Shown one piece after another: positions 41,242 through 49,647 of a DNA stretch of 64,000 bases. The DNA is taken from assembly GCA_003566885.1 (NCBI GenBank), contig PXBO01000021.1, forward strand, positions 1 through 64,000, given 5' to 3'. The DNA is from Opitutia bacterium (GTDB lineage: Bacteria; Verrucomicrobiota; Verrucomicrobiia; Opitutales; T3Sed10-336). The notes below the pieces were generated by a model. It was not told the DNA's origin. It searched no databases and worked only from the letters and a program-made list of their open reading frames with translations. Each line of letters opens with the position of its first letter. Positions within the stretch are counted from its first letter, which is position 1. Position numbers and translations under genes: made by a program.

Positions 41242-43735
41242 CTCCGGGTGCCGCGGTGGCGGCAGTGGCCTGCTGCCCCTTCCGGCGGCCATGAAGCGGG
41301 TGCTGCGCCGATTGGGGCAAGAGGAATTGACCCGCAGGCGCCAGCGTTTGGCCCGTTCGCAGGCGGCACTGGGGCTGCATTACGCGGCCGGAGCGGGCAC
41401 CGAACACCACGAACCCGCCTTCGCCCTCGACCTGACTCCGCTGGTGCTGCCGGAGTCGGAGTGGGACCGTCTGAGCGCCGCGGTCATCCAGCGCGCCCGG
41501 GCATTCGATCTGTTCGTGCGCGACATCTACGGGGAACAGAAAATCCTGCGCGAACGGGCCCTGCCCTATTCGCTGGTGCTGAGGGATCCCGCCTTTCTCC
41601 GTGAGATCTCCGAACTCAACCCCGGCGACCGGCATCACGTCCTTTTCGGTGCGGTGGACCTTTGCCGAACCTCAGGTGGCGAGTGGCAGGTTCTGGAAAA
41701 CTATTTCGCCCTGCCTTTCGGTCTCTCCTACGCTCTCCAGAACCGGCACATGCTGGCCGATGCTCTGCCGGAACTGCTGACCGGCGAAGGAATACACTCC
41801 CTGGATGCCTTCGCCGGCCAGATGGTGGAAGCCTTGCGGGCCTTGTCGCCCGCGAGAAATCCGCGGGTGGTCCTGCTCACCGGACGCAATGAACCGGGAC
41901 AGTCGTTTTTCGAGGAAAGCCTGTTGGCGCGCCATATGGGAATACCGATCGTGACCCCCGACGATCTGCTGGTGCGAGAAAACCGCGTTCATCTAAAAAC
42001 AGTGGGCGGCCTGGAGCAGGTGGATGTCATTTACCGGCGGATACGCAGCACTTCCATGGATCCGGTGTCCTTTGGCTCCACCAGCGGCGAAGGGGTCCCC
42101 GGGTTGATGAGCTGTCTGCGCAAGGGAACCGTCGCGGTGTCGAACGGGCTGGGGAGCGGCATCGCCGACAACAAGGCTCTGCTTCGTTATTCGGACAGGA
42201 TTATACGTCACTATCTCGGCGAAAGTCCCCTGCTGAAAACCGTTCCCACCTACGATTGCGGCGACCCCGATCAGGCGGAACTGGTTCGTCAACACCGGGC
42301 GGCCATGACCCTGAAACCGGTGCAGAGCACGGAGTTGTTGAGACATTTCCTGCAAGCGCGGTTTCGCAACGGAAGCGACGCCGACCCGAACCTGTTGCTG
42401 AAGATCCATCCCGAGTACATCGCCGCCCAGCAAAAGCCGGAGCTGTCCCGCTCCCCGCGCCACAGCCGCGGAAGCTGGGTGGATCGTCCTTTTTACCTGC
42501 GCTGCTTTTTTCTCCTGGGCGATCGCCCGCAGGTATTACCCGGAGGGTTGTGTCTGCAGAGCACCCGCCAGAACGAGGACAAACATTTCGAACGGTTTTC
42601 GGGCAGCAAGGACATCTGGATACAAGCCGGCGGCAAACGTTCGGAGAGAACAAAATCGGAGACGGTTTTCCCCACTTTCACCGACGATCTCCCCATCGGC
42701 AGCCGGTCCGCCGAATGCCTTTACTGGATTGGTCGCTACACGGAACGCGCCGAGAACACCGCTCGTATGCTGCTGGTGCTGGAGGAATGCAGCGGTGAGA
42801 GCGCCCGCCGGACGCAGGGAGCCGTCACCCGGGCGCTCTGGAAGGCGGTAGCCGAGGCTACCGGGCAGGATGCCGGTCCGCGCCGCCGACCAACCCGCAA
42901 TGAGTCCAGCGGTTTTATCGGGGGACTGTTGCATGATGCCCGGGATCCCGCCTCGGTTTTGCGGTGTTTGCGTGCGGCGCGGGACAACACGCAAATCACC
43001 CGGGAATTCGTGACCCCCGAGGTCTGGACCGCGCTGCTGCAGGCTCTGGCACCCCTGGAAAAACCGTACCTCCCCAAACGGGTCTCCCGTGACACCCTGC
43101 GTGAAACCTGCCGAAATACGGTCAGGCGCCTGGCCGAACTGCGGGGAACCGCGTCCCGCACCATGCCGCGGGACGAAAGCTGGCATTTTTACCGGATGGG
43201 CAAGTTGATGGAGCGGGCTCAGGCCACCCTGGAGGTGAGCATGTACGTTCTTCGCGAGATTGAGCGGTTGAACGGCGAAGAGGAAGCCGACCCTTTCCTG
43301 GTGTCGCTGCTGCGAATGCTCGGTTCCCTCGATGCTTACCGCCGCACCTACCGGTCTCGCCCTCAACCCGATCGCGTGGCGGCACTTATCTGGCTGAACG
43401 AGGAGAACCCCGGCTCGATCGGCTATTGCCTGGCCTCGTTACGGAGTGTGCTCGACGCGCTGCAAACCACGATCCGCACCGATGAGTACCCCGAGATCAC
43501 ACGCGCCATGGACAGGATCCGGAAACGCCTGCGCCGGTTGCCCGACCGATTGCTCGCCGACAACGGAGACCAGCCGGACGGGTTGCCCAAAGAATCCGAA
43601 ATCGCTTTGGGCAAAGCGTACGAACGGCTGGCGAATGAATTGAACGGCATCCACAAGGGATTGGAGGATAATTATTTCAACCATGCCTTTCTCGGCCGGC
43701 CAAACGCCATTTCGTCGGGAAGCTCAACCGGCTGA
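41213..43735 (+). CDS. Circularly permuted ATP-grasp protein fused to an alpha-E domain
   Basis: 840 residues. About 1-500 match the circularly permuted ATP-grasp family (old DUF404/DUF407): ERALPYSLVLRDPAFLREIS, LENYFALPFGLSYALQNRHM, VVLLTGRNEPGQSFFEESLL, VDVIYRRIRSTSMDPVSF, KGTVAVSNGLGSGIADNKAL and the substrate-side GLCLQSTRQNEDKHF. About 505-840 is an alpha-E domain (DUF403): SRSAECLYWIGRYTERAENT and ESWHFYRMGKLMERAQATLE. Usually these are two adjacent genes in a cluster with a transglutaminase; here they are one polypeptide without the transglutaminase. They probably make or ligate a peptide-like product in the cytoplasm; it has not been settled which. The start is uncertain because the first 29 bases overlap the ABC-F gene. 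Confidence 0.87.
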   Translation: MNSAPSTKSDSGCRGGGSGLLPLPAAMKRVLRRLGQEELTRRRQRLARSQAALGLHYAAGAGTEHHEPAFALDLTPLVLPESEWDRLSAAVIQRARAFDLFVRDIYGEQKILRERALPYSLVLRDPAFLREISELNPGDRHHVLFGAVDLCRTSGGEWQVLENYFALPFGLSYALQNRHMLADALPELLTGEGIHSLDAFAGQMVEALRALSPARNPRVVLLTGRNEPGQSFFEESLLARHMGIPIVTPDDLLVRENRVHLKTVGGLEQVDVIYRRIRSTSMDPVSFGSTSGEGVPGLMSCLRKGTVAVSNGLGSGIADNKALLRYSDRIIRHYLGESPLLKTVPTYDCGDPDQAELVRQHRAAMTLKPVQSTELLRHFLQARFRNGSDADPNLLLKIHPEYIAAQQKPELSRSPRHSRGSWVDRPFYLRCFFLLGDRPQVLPGGLCLQSTRQNEDKHFERFSGSKDIWIQAGGKRSERTKSETVFPTFTDDLPIGSRSAECLYWIGRYTERAENTARMLLVLEECSGESARRTQGAVTRALWKAVAEATGQDAGPRRRPTRNESSGFIGGLLHDARDPASVLRCLRAARDNTQITREFVTPEVWTALLQALAPLEKPYLPKRVSRDTLRETCRNTVRRLAELRGTASRTMPRDESWHFYRMGKLMERAQATLEVSMYVLREIERLNGEEEADPFLVSLLRMLGSLDAYRRTYRSRPQPDRVAALIWLNEENPGSIGYCLASLRSVLDALQTTIRTDEYPEITRAMDRIRKRLRRLPDRLLADNGDQPDGLPKESEIALGKAYERLANELNGIHKGLEDNYFNHAFLGRPNAISSGSSTG

Positions 43736-43744
43736 ACCGCCGGT

Positions 43745-43761
43745 GCGGGCAAGATGCCCGC
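43745..43761. repeat. Hairpin between convergent genes
   Basis: GCGGGCA-AGA-TGCCCGC, a perfect 7-bp stem between the convergent ATP-grasp and cysK genes. It may act as a weak terminator for either strand or be a dispersed intergenic repeat; there is no T-run. Confidence 0.45.
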
Positions 43762-43773
43762 GTTCCCAGGTCG

Positions 43774-44721
43774 TCAAATGGTCACTTCCTGACGCGCCTT
43801 CTCGGCCAGGAGCGTACTCAGGTAACGTTCGCCGAAGCTGCAAGCGACCGTGACGATCTTCTTGCCCGCCATCTCGGGGCGCCGGGCGACCTGCAAGGCG
43901 GCCCAGGTGTTGGCGCCGGTGGAAATACCGCCCAAAATACCATCCGTGAGGGCCAGTTCCCGGGCCGTTTCCAGGGCATTTTCGTTCGAGACCTGGATCA
44001 CTTCGTCGATAATGCCGGTGTTCAGGTTCTTGGGAATAAAACCCGCGCCGATGCCCTGAATCTTGTGGGGTCCGGGATTGCCGCCGGAGATCACGGGGCT
44101 GGCTTCGGGCTCGACCGCGATACTGATGAGGCTACGCCGTTTCTTGATCACTTCGGAAACTCCGGTGATGGTGCCGCCGGTGCCGACCCCGGAAACAAAG
44201 ACGTCGATCTCACCCTGGGTGGCGGCCCAGATTTCCTCGGCTGTCGTCCGGCGATGGATTTCGGGATTGGCCGGATTTTCAAATTGCTGAGGCATGAATC
44301 CATGATCCTTCTGCTCTTCCAGGATTTCGCGGGCCCGGCGCACGGCTCCGGGCATTCCCTCACTCCCGGGCGTGAGCACAATTTCCGCCCCCAGCATGCG
44401 CAGCAGCACCCGGCGCTCTATGGACATGGTTTCGGGCATGGTCAGGATCAGACGCAGGCCCTTCGCCGCGCAGACGAAAGCCAGCGCGATGCCGGTATTG
44501 CCGGAGGTCGGTTCGACGATGATGGTATCCTCTTTTATCAACCCGTCCTTCTCCCCGGCCTCGATCATGGCGTAACCGATCCGGTCTTTGACGCTGGCCA
44601 AAGGATTGAAGAATTCACACTTCAGATAAACCTCGGCTTCCAGATTCGCCGCGATCCGGTTCAATTTGACCAAGGGGGTGTTCCCCACGGTGGAGACAAT
44701 ATCAGGAAAAATAGATGCCAT
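43774..44721 (-). CDS. cysK: Cysteine synthase A (O-acetylserine sulfhydrylase)
   Basis: 315 residues. The family markers are [12 protein letters not shown], the PLP lysine in [15 protein letters not shown], the substrate loop [12 protein letters not shown], the phosphate-binding [14 protein letters not shown] and the C-terminal [14 protein letters not shown] and [12 protein letters not shown]. The enzyme makes cysteine from O-acetylserine and sulfide in the cytoplasm. It stands alone, with no cysE beside it. The C-terminal [10 protein letters not shown] ending is that of CysK-type proteins, favouring this over cystathionine beta-synthase or CysM. Confidence 0.94.
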   Translation of the reverse strand: MASIFPDIVSTVGNTPLVKLNRIAANLEAEVYLKCEFFNPLASVKDRIGYAMIEAGEKDGLIKEDTIIVEPTSGNTGIALAFVCAAKGLRLILTMPETMSIERRVLLRMLGAEIVLTPGSEGMPGAVRRAREILEEQKDHGFMPQQFENPANPEIHRRTTAEEIWAATQGEIDVFVSGVGTGGTITGVSEVIKKRRSLISIAVEPEASPVISGGNPGPHKIQGIGAGFIPKNLNTGIIDEVIQVSNENALETARELALTDGILGGISTGANTWAALQVARRPEMAGKKIVTVACSFGERYLSTLLAEKARQEVTI

Positions 44722-44832
44722 AATTGATCCGGATTGTTTCGGGCAACCCCGGCGGAAGTCAAGCCGGCGCCAACACGGGTCGGTCGCGGGTTGCGGGGAA
44801 ATTGGCCGAGGGAGGTAGAGTGCTTGGGGAAA

Positions 44833-45123
44833 TCAGCGCTTCTTGGGGCGGGAACCGCGGGGACCGTAACTGCGAATGGGGGCGTTTCGTTGCTGGGCGT
44901 TGGCGTTCTTCAGACGATAGGTAATACGCGCCTTGTCCAGATCGTAGGGGCTCATTTCCATTTTCACAAAATCGCCGGTGGTGATCTTGATGAAGTGCTT
45001 GCGCAGCTTCCCGGAAATGTGGGCCAGTACGACATGGTCGTTCTTGAGCTGAACCCGAAACATGGTTCCCGGGAGCACCGCCACTATCTTGCCTTCTACT
45101 TCGATCGATTGATTTTCTGCCAT
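44833..45123 (-). CDS. infA: Translation initiation factor IF-1
   Basis: 96 residues. The first 72 are a standard IF-1 OB fold ([53 protein letters not shown]). IF-1 binds the ribosomal A site during initiation. A basic tail of about 24 residues ([20 protein letters not shown] and so on) is added beyond the usual length; its role is unknown. Monocistronic, divergent from tadA. Confidence 0.96.
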   Translation of the reverse strand: MAENQSIEVEGKIVAVLPGTMFRVQLKNDHVVLAHISGKLRKHFIKITTGDFVKMEMSPYDLDKARITYRLKNANAQQRNAPIRSYGPRGSRPKKR

Positions 45124-45250
45124 AAATTATGTCTGAAACTAGGTAAACCTGAAATAATATGGACACGGCCGCATAAAAATCCAGTTAAAACGTGTATGAT
45201 GATCTCCCGAAATCAAAGTCAACGCCAATTCGGAAGGACAAAACCGCTCC

Positions 45251-45799
45251 ATGATGCGTGATTCCGCCAACGATTGTCCGTTTCCCAAGCGCTTCCCGTC
45301 ACAGTTGCTGCGCGACGACGCCTTTTTCATGACCCTGGCCTACAATCAGGCCATCGACGGCTGGCGGCGCGACGAGGTTCCCATCGGAGCGGTCATCGAA
45401 TACGGGGGCGAGCCGATCGCGGCCGCCCACAACGAGGTCGAGTCCACCGGCGACCCCACCGCCCACGCCGAAATGCTCGCTCTGACCCAGGCCTCGCGCG
45501 CCCTCGGCGACTGGCGCTTGAACGGAGCCACGCTTTTTGTGACCAAAGAGCCCTGCCCCATGTGTTCCGGCGCCGCGCTGATGTCGCGCCTTGCCCGGGT
45601 GGTTTACGCCGTGCCCGACCCCAAGATGGGTTGTCTCGGAGGGGTGACCGATCTCAACGGCATTCCGACCCTCAATCACCATTTTTCCATCACCCGCGGC
45701 ATTCTGGAGCTGGAATGCAGGCAATTGCTGCAGGCATTCTTCCGGGAAAAGCGAAATTCCTTCCCGTCAGCGGTTGACGAAACGCAATCGCCTGAGTAA
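45251..45799 (+). CDS. tadA: tRNA-specific adenosine deaminase
   Basis: 182 residues. The zinc site motifs are THAE-type HAEMLALTQ (with the proton-shuttling Glu) and PCPMCSGAALMSRLARVVYA; DPKMGCLGGVTD is typical of TadA. It deaminates A34 to inosine in tRNA-Arg(ACG) in the cytoplasm. The N-terminal 25 residues before DDAFFMTLAYNQAI are longer than usual, so a later start at the FMTLAY methionine is possible. It precedes the superoxide dismutase gene by 50 bases on the same strand. Confidence 0.93.
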   Translation: MMRDSANDCPFPKRFPSQLLRDDAFFMTLAYNQAIDGWRRDEVPIGAVIEYGGEPIAAAHNEVESTGDPTAHAEMLALTQASRALGDWRLNGATLFVTKEPCPMCSGAALMSRLARVVYAVPDPKMGCLGGVTDLNGIPTLNHHFSITRGILELECRQLLQAFFREKRNSFPSAVDETQSPE

Positions 45800-45849
45800 G
45801 CAAAGTTTACTTGAGCATTCGAAATTAATCTCAAAAGAAGGAAACGACT

Positions 45850-46470
45850 ATGGCCTACGAACTCCCGAAACTCGATTACGACTACAACGCGCTGGAGCCG
45901 CACATCGATGCGAAGACGATGGAGATCCATCACTCCAAGCACCACAAAACCTATGTGGACAAGGCGAACGCCGCCCTGGAATCCGCCCCCGAATTGGCGG
46001 CCAAAGACGTCGACGAACTGATCGCCGACCTCTCCCAGGCGCCGGAAAAGATCCGGACCGCGTTGCGCAACAACGCCGGCGGTCATTCCAATCACCGTTT
46101 TTTCTGGACCATTCTCTCGCCCAAAGGCGGCGGCGCCCCCAAGGGCAGTCTGGCCGGCGCCATCGACCAGGCTTTCGGAGGATTCGAGGATTTCAAAAAA
46201 CAGTTCGCCGACGCCGCCGTGGCCCGCTTTGGCAGCGGATGGGCGTGGCTCTGCAAAAAGGATGACGGATCCCTCTGCATCTGCTCCACCGCGAATCAGG
46301 ACTCTCCGTTGATGAAGGGCCTGGTGGATTGCCCGGGCAAACCGATCATTGGCCTCGACGTGTGGGAGCACGCCTACTATCTCAACTACCAGAACCGGCG
46401 TCCCGACTACATCGCCGCTTTCTGGAACGTCGTCGATTGGGATCAGGCGGAAAAGAACTTTACCGCCTGA
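45850..46470 (+). CDS. Superoxide dismutase, Mn/Fe family (Mn-type features)
   Basis: 206 residues. It begins [20 protein letters not shown]. Metal ligands are seen as His in [11 protein letters not shown], His in [10 protein letters not shown], and Asp/His in [20 protein letters not shown]. The GGH-x-NH pattern together with Gln in ANQDSPL points to the manganese type rather than iron. It has no signal peptide and should act in the cytoplasm, converting superoxide to peroxide and oxygen. A ribosome site AAAGAAGGAA lies about 6 bases before the ATG. A strong terminator follows. Confidence 0.95.
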   Translation: MAYELPKLDYDYNALEPHIDAKTMEIHHSKHHKTYVDKANAALESAPELAAKDVDELIADLSQAPEKIRTALRNNAGGHSNHRFFWTILSPKGGGAPKGSLAGAIDQAFGGFEDFKKQFADAAVARFGSGWAWLCKKDDGSLCICSTANQDSPLMKGLVDCPGKPIIGLDVWEHAYYLNYQNRRPDYIAAFWNVVDWDQAEKNFTA

Positions 46471-46490
46471 AGCCGATCCGCTTGACTAAC

Positions 46491-46527
46491 AAAAAACCGG
46501 AAGCTCGCGAGCTTCCGGTTTTTTTTT
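46491..46527. terminator. Bidirectional intrinsic terminator
   Basis: A-run, ccggaagctcgcgagcttcc plus gg (perfect 11-bp stem with no spare loop bases, so the tip must open), then a T-run of nine. It lies between the convergent sod and TolB-like genes and has A/T runs on both sides, so it can serve both. Confidence 0.9.
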
Positions 46528-47767
46528 ACCGCATCAAAAAGTCCGCCTGGGAAAGGCGCCCCAGGCTGCCATCGCTCAACGGAGTCGATTTGCCGGTCCG
46601 GGTGTCCAGAATGGCCAGCACCTCCTGATTCGCGCTGCGCAAGGTGTAAATCAGGTGCCTTCCGTCGTTGGTCCAGCGCGGTTCGATCGCGTCCTGCGGC
46701 CCCTGGGTCACAAAACGGCTCTGCCGGGTGGAAAAATCGTACACCGCCACGGCAAACCTCCCGCCGACTGCGGCGGTGAAGGCGATTTGGTTGGGATTTA
46801 CCGGATTCCAGTCGGGTTCGGCACAGTAGCGACTGATGTCGGTGGGAATGCGCCGCATGTTTTCCCCTTCCGCCGTCATCCGGTAAAGCTGAGGCCGGCC
46901 GTCGCGGTCGGAAACAAAAATCAGTTCCCGTCCGTTGGGCGACCAGGTCGGCGAAGACTGCACGCTTCCCCCGGTTCGGGTCAATCGGCGCGCGTTGCGT
47001 GCGGAGGCGTCCGCCACGTAGACCTCGGGGGTGCCTTCACCTGAAAGCACCATGGAAATGCGACTGCCGTCGGGACTGAACCGCGCCCCGGTGTTGGTGC
47101 CGCGAAAGGTGACCAGCGGGGTTCGCCGCATGCCATCGGTATCGATCACAAAAATATCCGGGAATCCCGAACGGTAATAACCGGTGTAAATGATCCGGCG
47201 TCCGTCCGGCGACCAACGCGGGCTGACGGATTTCGAGCGGTCGGTGGTGAGCTGGCGCCGCTCTCCCAAAAAAAGATCCGACATGTAAACCTCCCGGTGA
47301 CCGCTCTGCTGGCCGACGAAGGTCAATCTTCCGGAAAAATACCCCGGGAGGCCGGTGGTGCGTCTGACCGCCACATCTCCGGCCCGCAAGGTCGCCTGTC
47401 TCAGGGTGTCGCCGCGCACGGATTCCTCGTGCAGGGTCTGCAACGGAGACCCGGACTGGATGCGCAGGCGAACCCGGTCATCACCCTGCGCGACCACCTC
47501 GAAAACAAAGTCCGCCCGGCTCCGATCTTCGGCCAGGGCGAATTGGCCGTGGGTGCGAAAAGCGCGCCGCAGCAAATTGCGCAGGTTTTCATCATTGGAA
47601 ACCACGTCCACATTGAACACTCGCTCGCCGCGGGCCACGATGTCTTCGATGTCCACCTGGCGCCCCTGTCCGTGGAGATCAACGGCCGCGATCGCGAAAG
47701 CGACAGCGGAAAGAAGGAAAACAAGAGATTTACACATGATTCGGCACATTGCTTTCGATAAATCCAT
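46526..47767 (-). CDS. TolB-like periplasmic beta-propeller protein
   Basis: 413 residues from ATG 47765-47767, chosen because AAGAGA lies just upstream and the signal peptide (KSLVFLLSAVAFAIAA) follows; the first ATG of the track frame is 12 codons earlier. An N-terminal TolB-like domain (FNVDVVSNDENLRNLLRRAF) is followed by PD40/WD40-like repeats: RWSPDGRRIIYTGY, RFSPDGSRISMVLS, TWSPNGRELIFVSD, DWNPVNPNQIAFTA, RWTNDGRHLIYTLR. In Gram-negatives TolB is part of the Tol-Pal envelope complex. No tolA, tolQ, tolR or pal is in the window, so this may be TolB itself or a paralogue. It shares a terminator with sod. Confidence 0.83.
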   Translation of the reverse strand: MDLSKAMCRIMCKSLVFLLSAVAFAIAAVDLHGQGRQVDIEDIVARGERVFNVDVVSNDENLRNLLRRAFRTHGQFALAEDRSRADFVFEVVAQGDDRVRLRIQSGSPLQTLHEESVRGDTLRQATLRAGDVAVRRTTGLPGYFSGRLTFVGQQSGHREVYMSDLFLGERRQLTTDRSKSVSPRWSPDGRRIIYTGYYRSGFPDIFVIDTDGMRRTPLVTFRGTNTGARFSPDGSRISMVLSGEGTPEVYVADASARNARRLTRTGGSVQSSPTWSPNGRELIFVSDRDGRPQLYRMTAEGENMRRIPTDISRYCAEPDWNPVNPNQIAFTAAVGGRFAVAVYDFSTRQSRFVTQGPQDAIEPRWTNDGRHLIYTLRSANQEVLAILDTRTGKSTPLSDGSLGRLSQADFLMR

Positions 47768-47939
47768 TTCTCTTAAAACGACCTGTCGGGACAAGGCAAC
47801 CACCGATCTGGAAATCGGCGGGAGGCGCCGGGTATTTCCAATTTGAAATTTGAGATTCGAGTTTTGGAATCAGGGGTGTTGACCTCGAGGGCACAGGTAC
47901 CGAAGATTGCCATTTTCCAACCGAAACCGGGCCAAATCC

Positions 47940-49001
47940 GTGTCATTGCAAGCCATACAAAACGCACTCAAGACCATTCATTACCCGGGGTTCAGCCGCG
48001 ACATCGTTTCCTTCGGGTTGATTCGCGGGCTCGAGCTGAACGACGGAATTGCCGCCGTGCAGCTCGCCGTGACCACGGCGGACCCCAAAGTTCCGGCGCA
48101 GATAAAACGGGAGGTGGAGGAAAAACTCGGCGCCATTGAAGGCGTCACCGGGGTGAACGTGGAAGTCGCGGTCAGTCAACCCAAACAGCAGCCGGCGCCC
48201 GGCGGTTCGCCCATGAGCGGGCAAACCCCCATCAAAGGGGTCAAACGGGCCATCGCCGTCGCCAGCGGCAAAGGAGGGGTGGGCAAATCGACCTTCGCCG
48301 TAAATCTGGCCTGCGCGCTGGAGCAACGGCTCCGGGAGCGGGGCGGCGCCCACGGGGTGGGCATCATGGACTGTGACATCTACGGCCCCAGCGTGCCCCT
48401 GATGATCGGCGTCCGCGGCCGCCCCCAGGTGGTCGACAACACCATTCTTCCCCTGGAAAACTTCGGCATCAAGGTGATGTCGATGGGGCTTCTGGTCGAC
48501 GACGACAGCCCGGTGGTCTGGCGCGGGCCCATGATTATGAAAACAATTCAGCAGTTCGCCCAGAACGTCGACTGGGGCGATCTGGAATTGCTGGTGGTCG
48601 ATCTGCCTCCCGGCACCGGCGACGCCCATTTGTCCCTGGTGCAAACCATTCCTCTCGACGGTGCGGTCATCGTAACCACTCCCCAACCGGCGGCCGTCAA
48701 CGTGGCGCGCAAGGGCGCACGAATGTTCGACAAGGTAAACGTCCCCTTGCTCGGGGTGGCCGAAAACATGAGCTACCTCGAGGATCCGGCTACCGGGATC
48801 CGCACCGCGATCTTTGGAGAGGGCGGCGGGCGGCGCGCGGCGGAAGATTTGGAAACCGCTTTCCTGGGTCAGGTTCCCCTGCACCCCGGCATCCGGGAAG
48901 CCGGCGACAACGGCATTCCGATCGTCATCGCGGATCCGGACGGAGACGCGGCCGGCGCGTTTTTCGCCATCGCCGATAAGATCCTCCAGACACTGGGTTG
49001 A
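47940..49001 (+). CDS. Mrp/ApbC-type P-loop ATPase (iron-sulfur carrier family) lacking CxxC
   Basis: 353 residues from GTG 47940 (MSLQAIQNALKTIHYPGF). N-terminal DUF59/MIP18-like domain (residues 1-80), then the Mrp/NBP35 ATPase with the deviant Walker A SGKGGVGKST, MDCDIYGPSVPLMIGV, DLPPGTGDAHLSLVQTIPLD and TTPQPAAVNVARKGARMF. Members with a known role carry and deliver Fe-S clusters using a CxxC after ENMSY. Here that stretch reads ENMSYLEDPATGIRTAIFGEGGG without any cysteine, so cluster binding in the usual way is unlikely. Some Mrp relatives without cysteines act in other processes. Start choice is uncertain; the track uses a TTG at 47907. Confidence 0.88.
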   Translation: MSLQAIQNALKTIHYPGFSRDIVSFGLIRGLELNDGIAAVQLAVTTADPKVPAQIKREVEEKLGAIEGVTGVNVEVAVSQPKQQPAPGGSPMSGQTPIKGVKRAIAVASGKGGVGKSTFAVNLACALEQRLRERGGAHGVGIMDCDIYGPSVPLMIGVRGRPQVVDNTILPLENFGIKVMSMGLLVDDDSPVVWRGPMIMKTIQQFAQNVDWGDLELLVVDLPPGTGDAHLSLVQTIPLDGAVIVTTPQPAAVNVARKGARMFDKVNVPLLGVAENMSYLEDPATGIRTAIFGEGGGRRAAEDLETAFLGQVPLHPGIREAGDNGIPIVIADPDGDAAGAFFAIADKILQTLG

Positions 49002-49202
49002 CATTTCCTGCGGCCGCGCTTAACCTTCTTTAGAAATGTTACAAATTCGGTCGCCGTATATCAGGAATGAATCGTTACGTTTTGTCCTTATTATCGCACT
49101 TGTTTTTGATAAAACCCATGACGGGGAACGTTTTCGCCTCTTACAATGAAGGGTGACCGCAATCATAATCGCACGGCTTCCGCTTCCACAGCGGAGCCCT
49201 TT

Positions 49203-49376
49203 ATGGCGCACTCCAACCTTTACCGGGAGTTCCTCGCGGAACGGGAGGAAATCCTTAAGCACAAGTGGATCGAATCCGAAAAAGCGGGGCGCGACATCGG
49301 TTTCGAACGCGCACTGCTCGACTGGATTCGCAAGTACCGCAACAACTGGCGGCAACACCGCCGTAGCGGCGACTAA
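49203..49376 (+). CDS. Small conserved-looking protein of unknown function
   Basis: 57 residues from ATG 49203 (76 if the ATG at 49146 is used; those extra residues look non-native). The sequence NLYREFLAEREEILKHKWIE, SEKAGRDIGFERALLDWIRK reads like a genuine, conserved, charged helical protein that I have seen in other bacteria without an assigned function. It contains no membrane segment or cysteine. It follows mrp by about 200 bases. Confidence 0.6.
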   Translation: MAHSNLYREFLAEREEILKHKWIESEKAGRDIGFERALLDWIRKYRNNWRQHRRSGD

Positions 49377-49611
49377 GCCGCAAATGGCGCTCGGATCAGG
49401 ACTTTATCCTTGCAGCGCCGGCAAAGACGACTTCACGGTCGCACCCGAAACCCGTTATCCTTTTTCTCTCACGGAGGCGCGGAGCACACAAAGAAGGCCT
49501 CGGTGCCTGAATGAGAATAGCGCGGTTGAGCGCTCTTTCGATCCCGATAGCGATTTGCTCCGCCATCTACGCTTCACTCTGTCGATCCCGATGGAGGGCT
49601 TAACCGATCAG
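49377..49611. other. Intergenic region without visible gene
   Basis: About 235 bases between convergent genes. Nothing protein-like is seen on either strand. Confidence 0.5.
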
Positions 49612-49647
49612 CCTGTAGGACTTAGGCGGTAGCATAAGTCCTACAGG
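49612..49647. repeat. Perfect 13-bp inverted repeat over the 3' end of the LplT-Aas gene
   Basis: cctgtaggactta, ten bases, taagtcctacagg. The stop codon and last three codons (YATA) of the minus-strand gene lie in it. It has no T-run. It could be a processing or termination hairpin, or a mobile palindromic repeat that landed at the gene end. Confidence 0.75.

Noticed and set aside
47943-49004. 353-residue minus-strand ORF
   Set aside because: Exact antisense of the Mrp gene.
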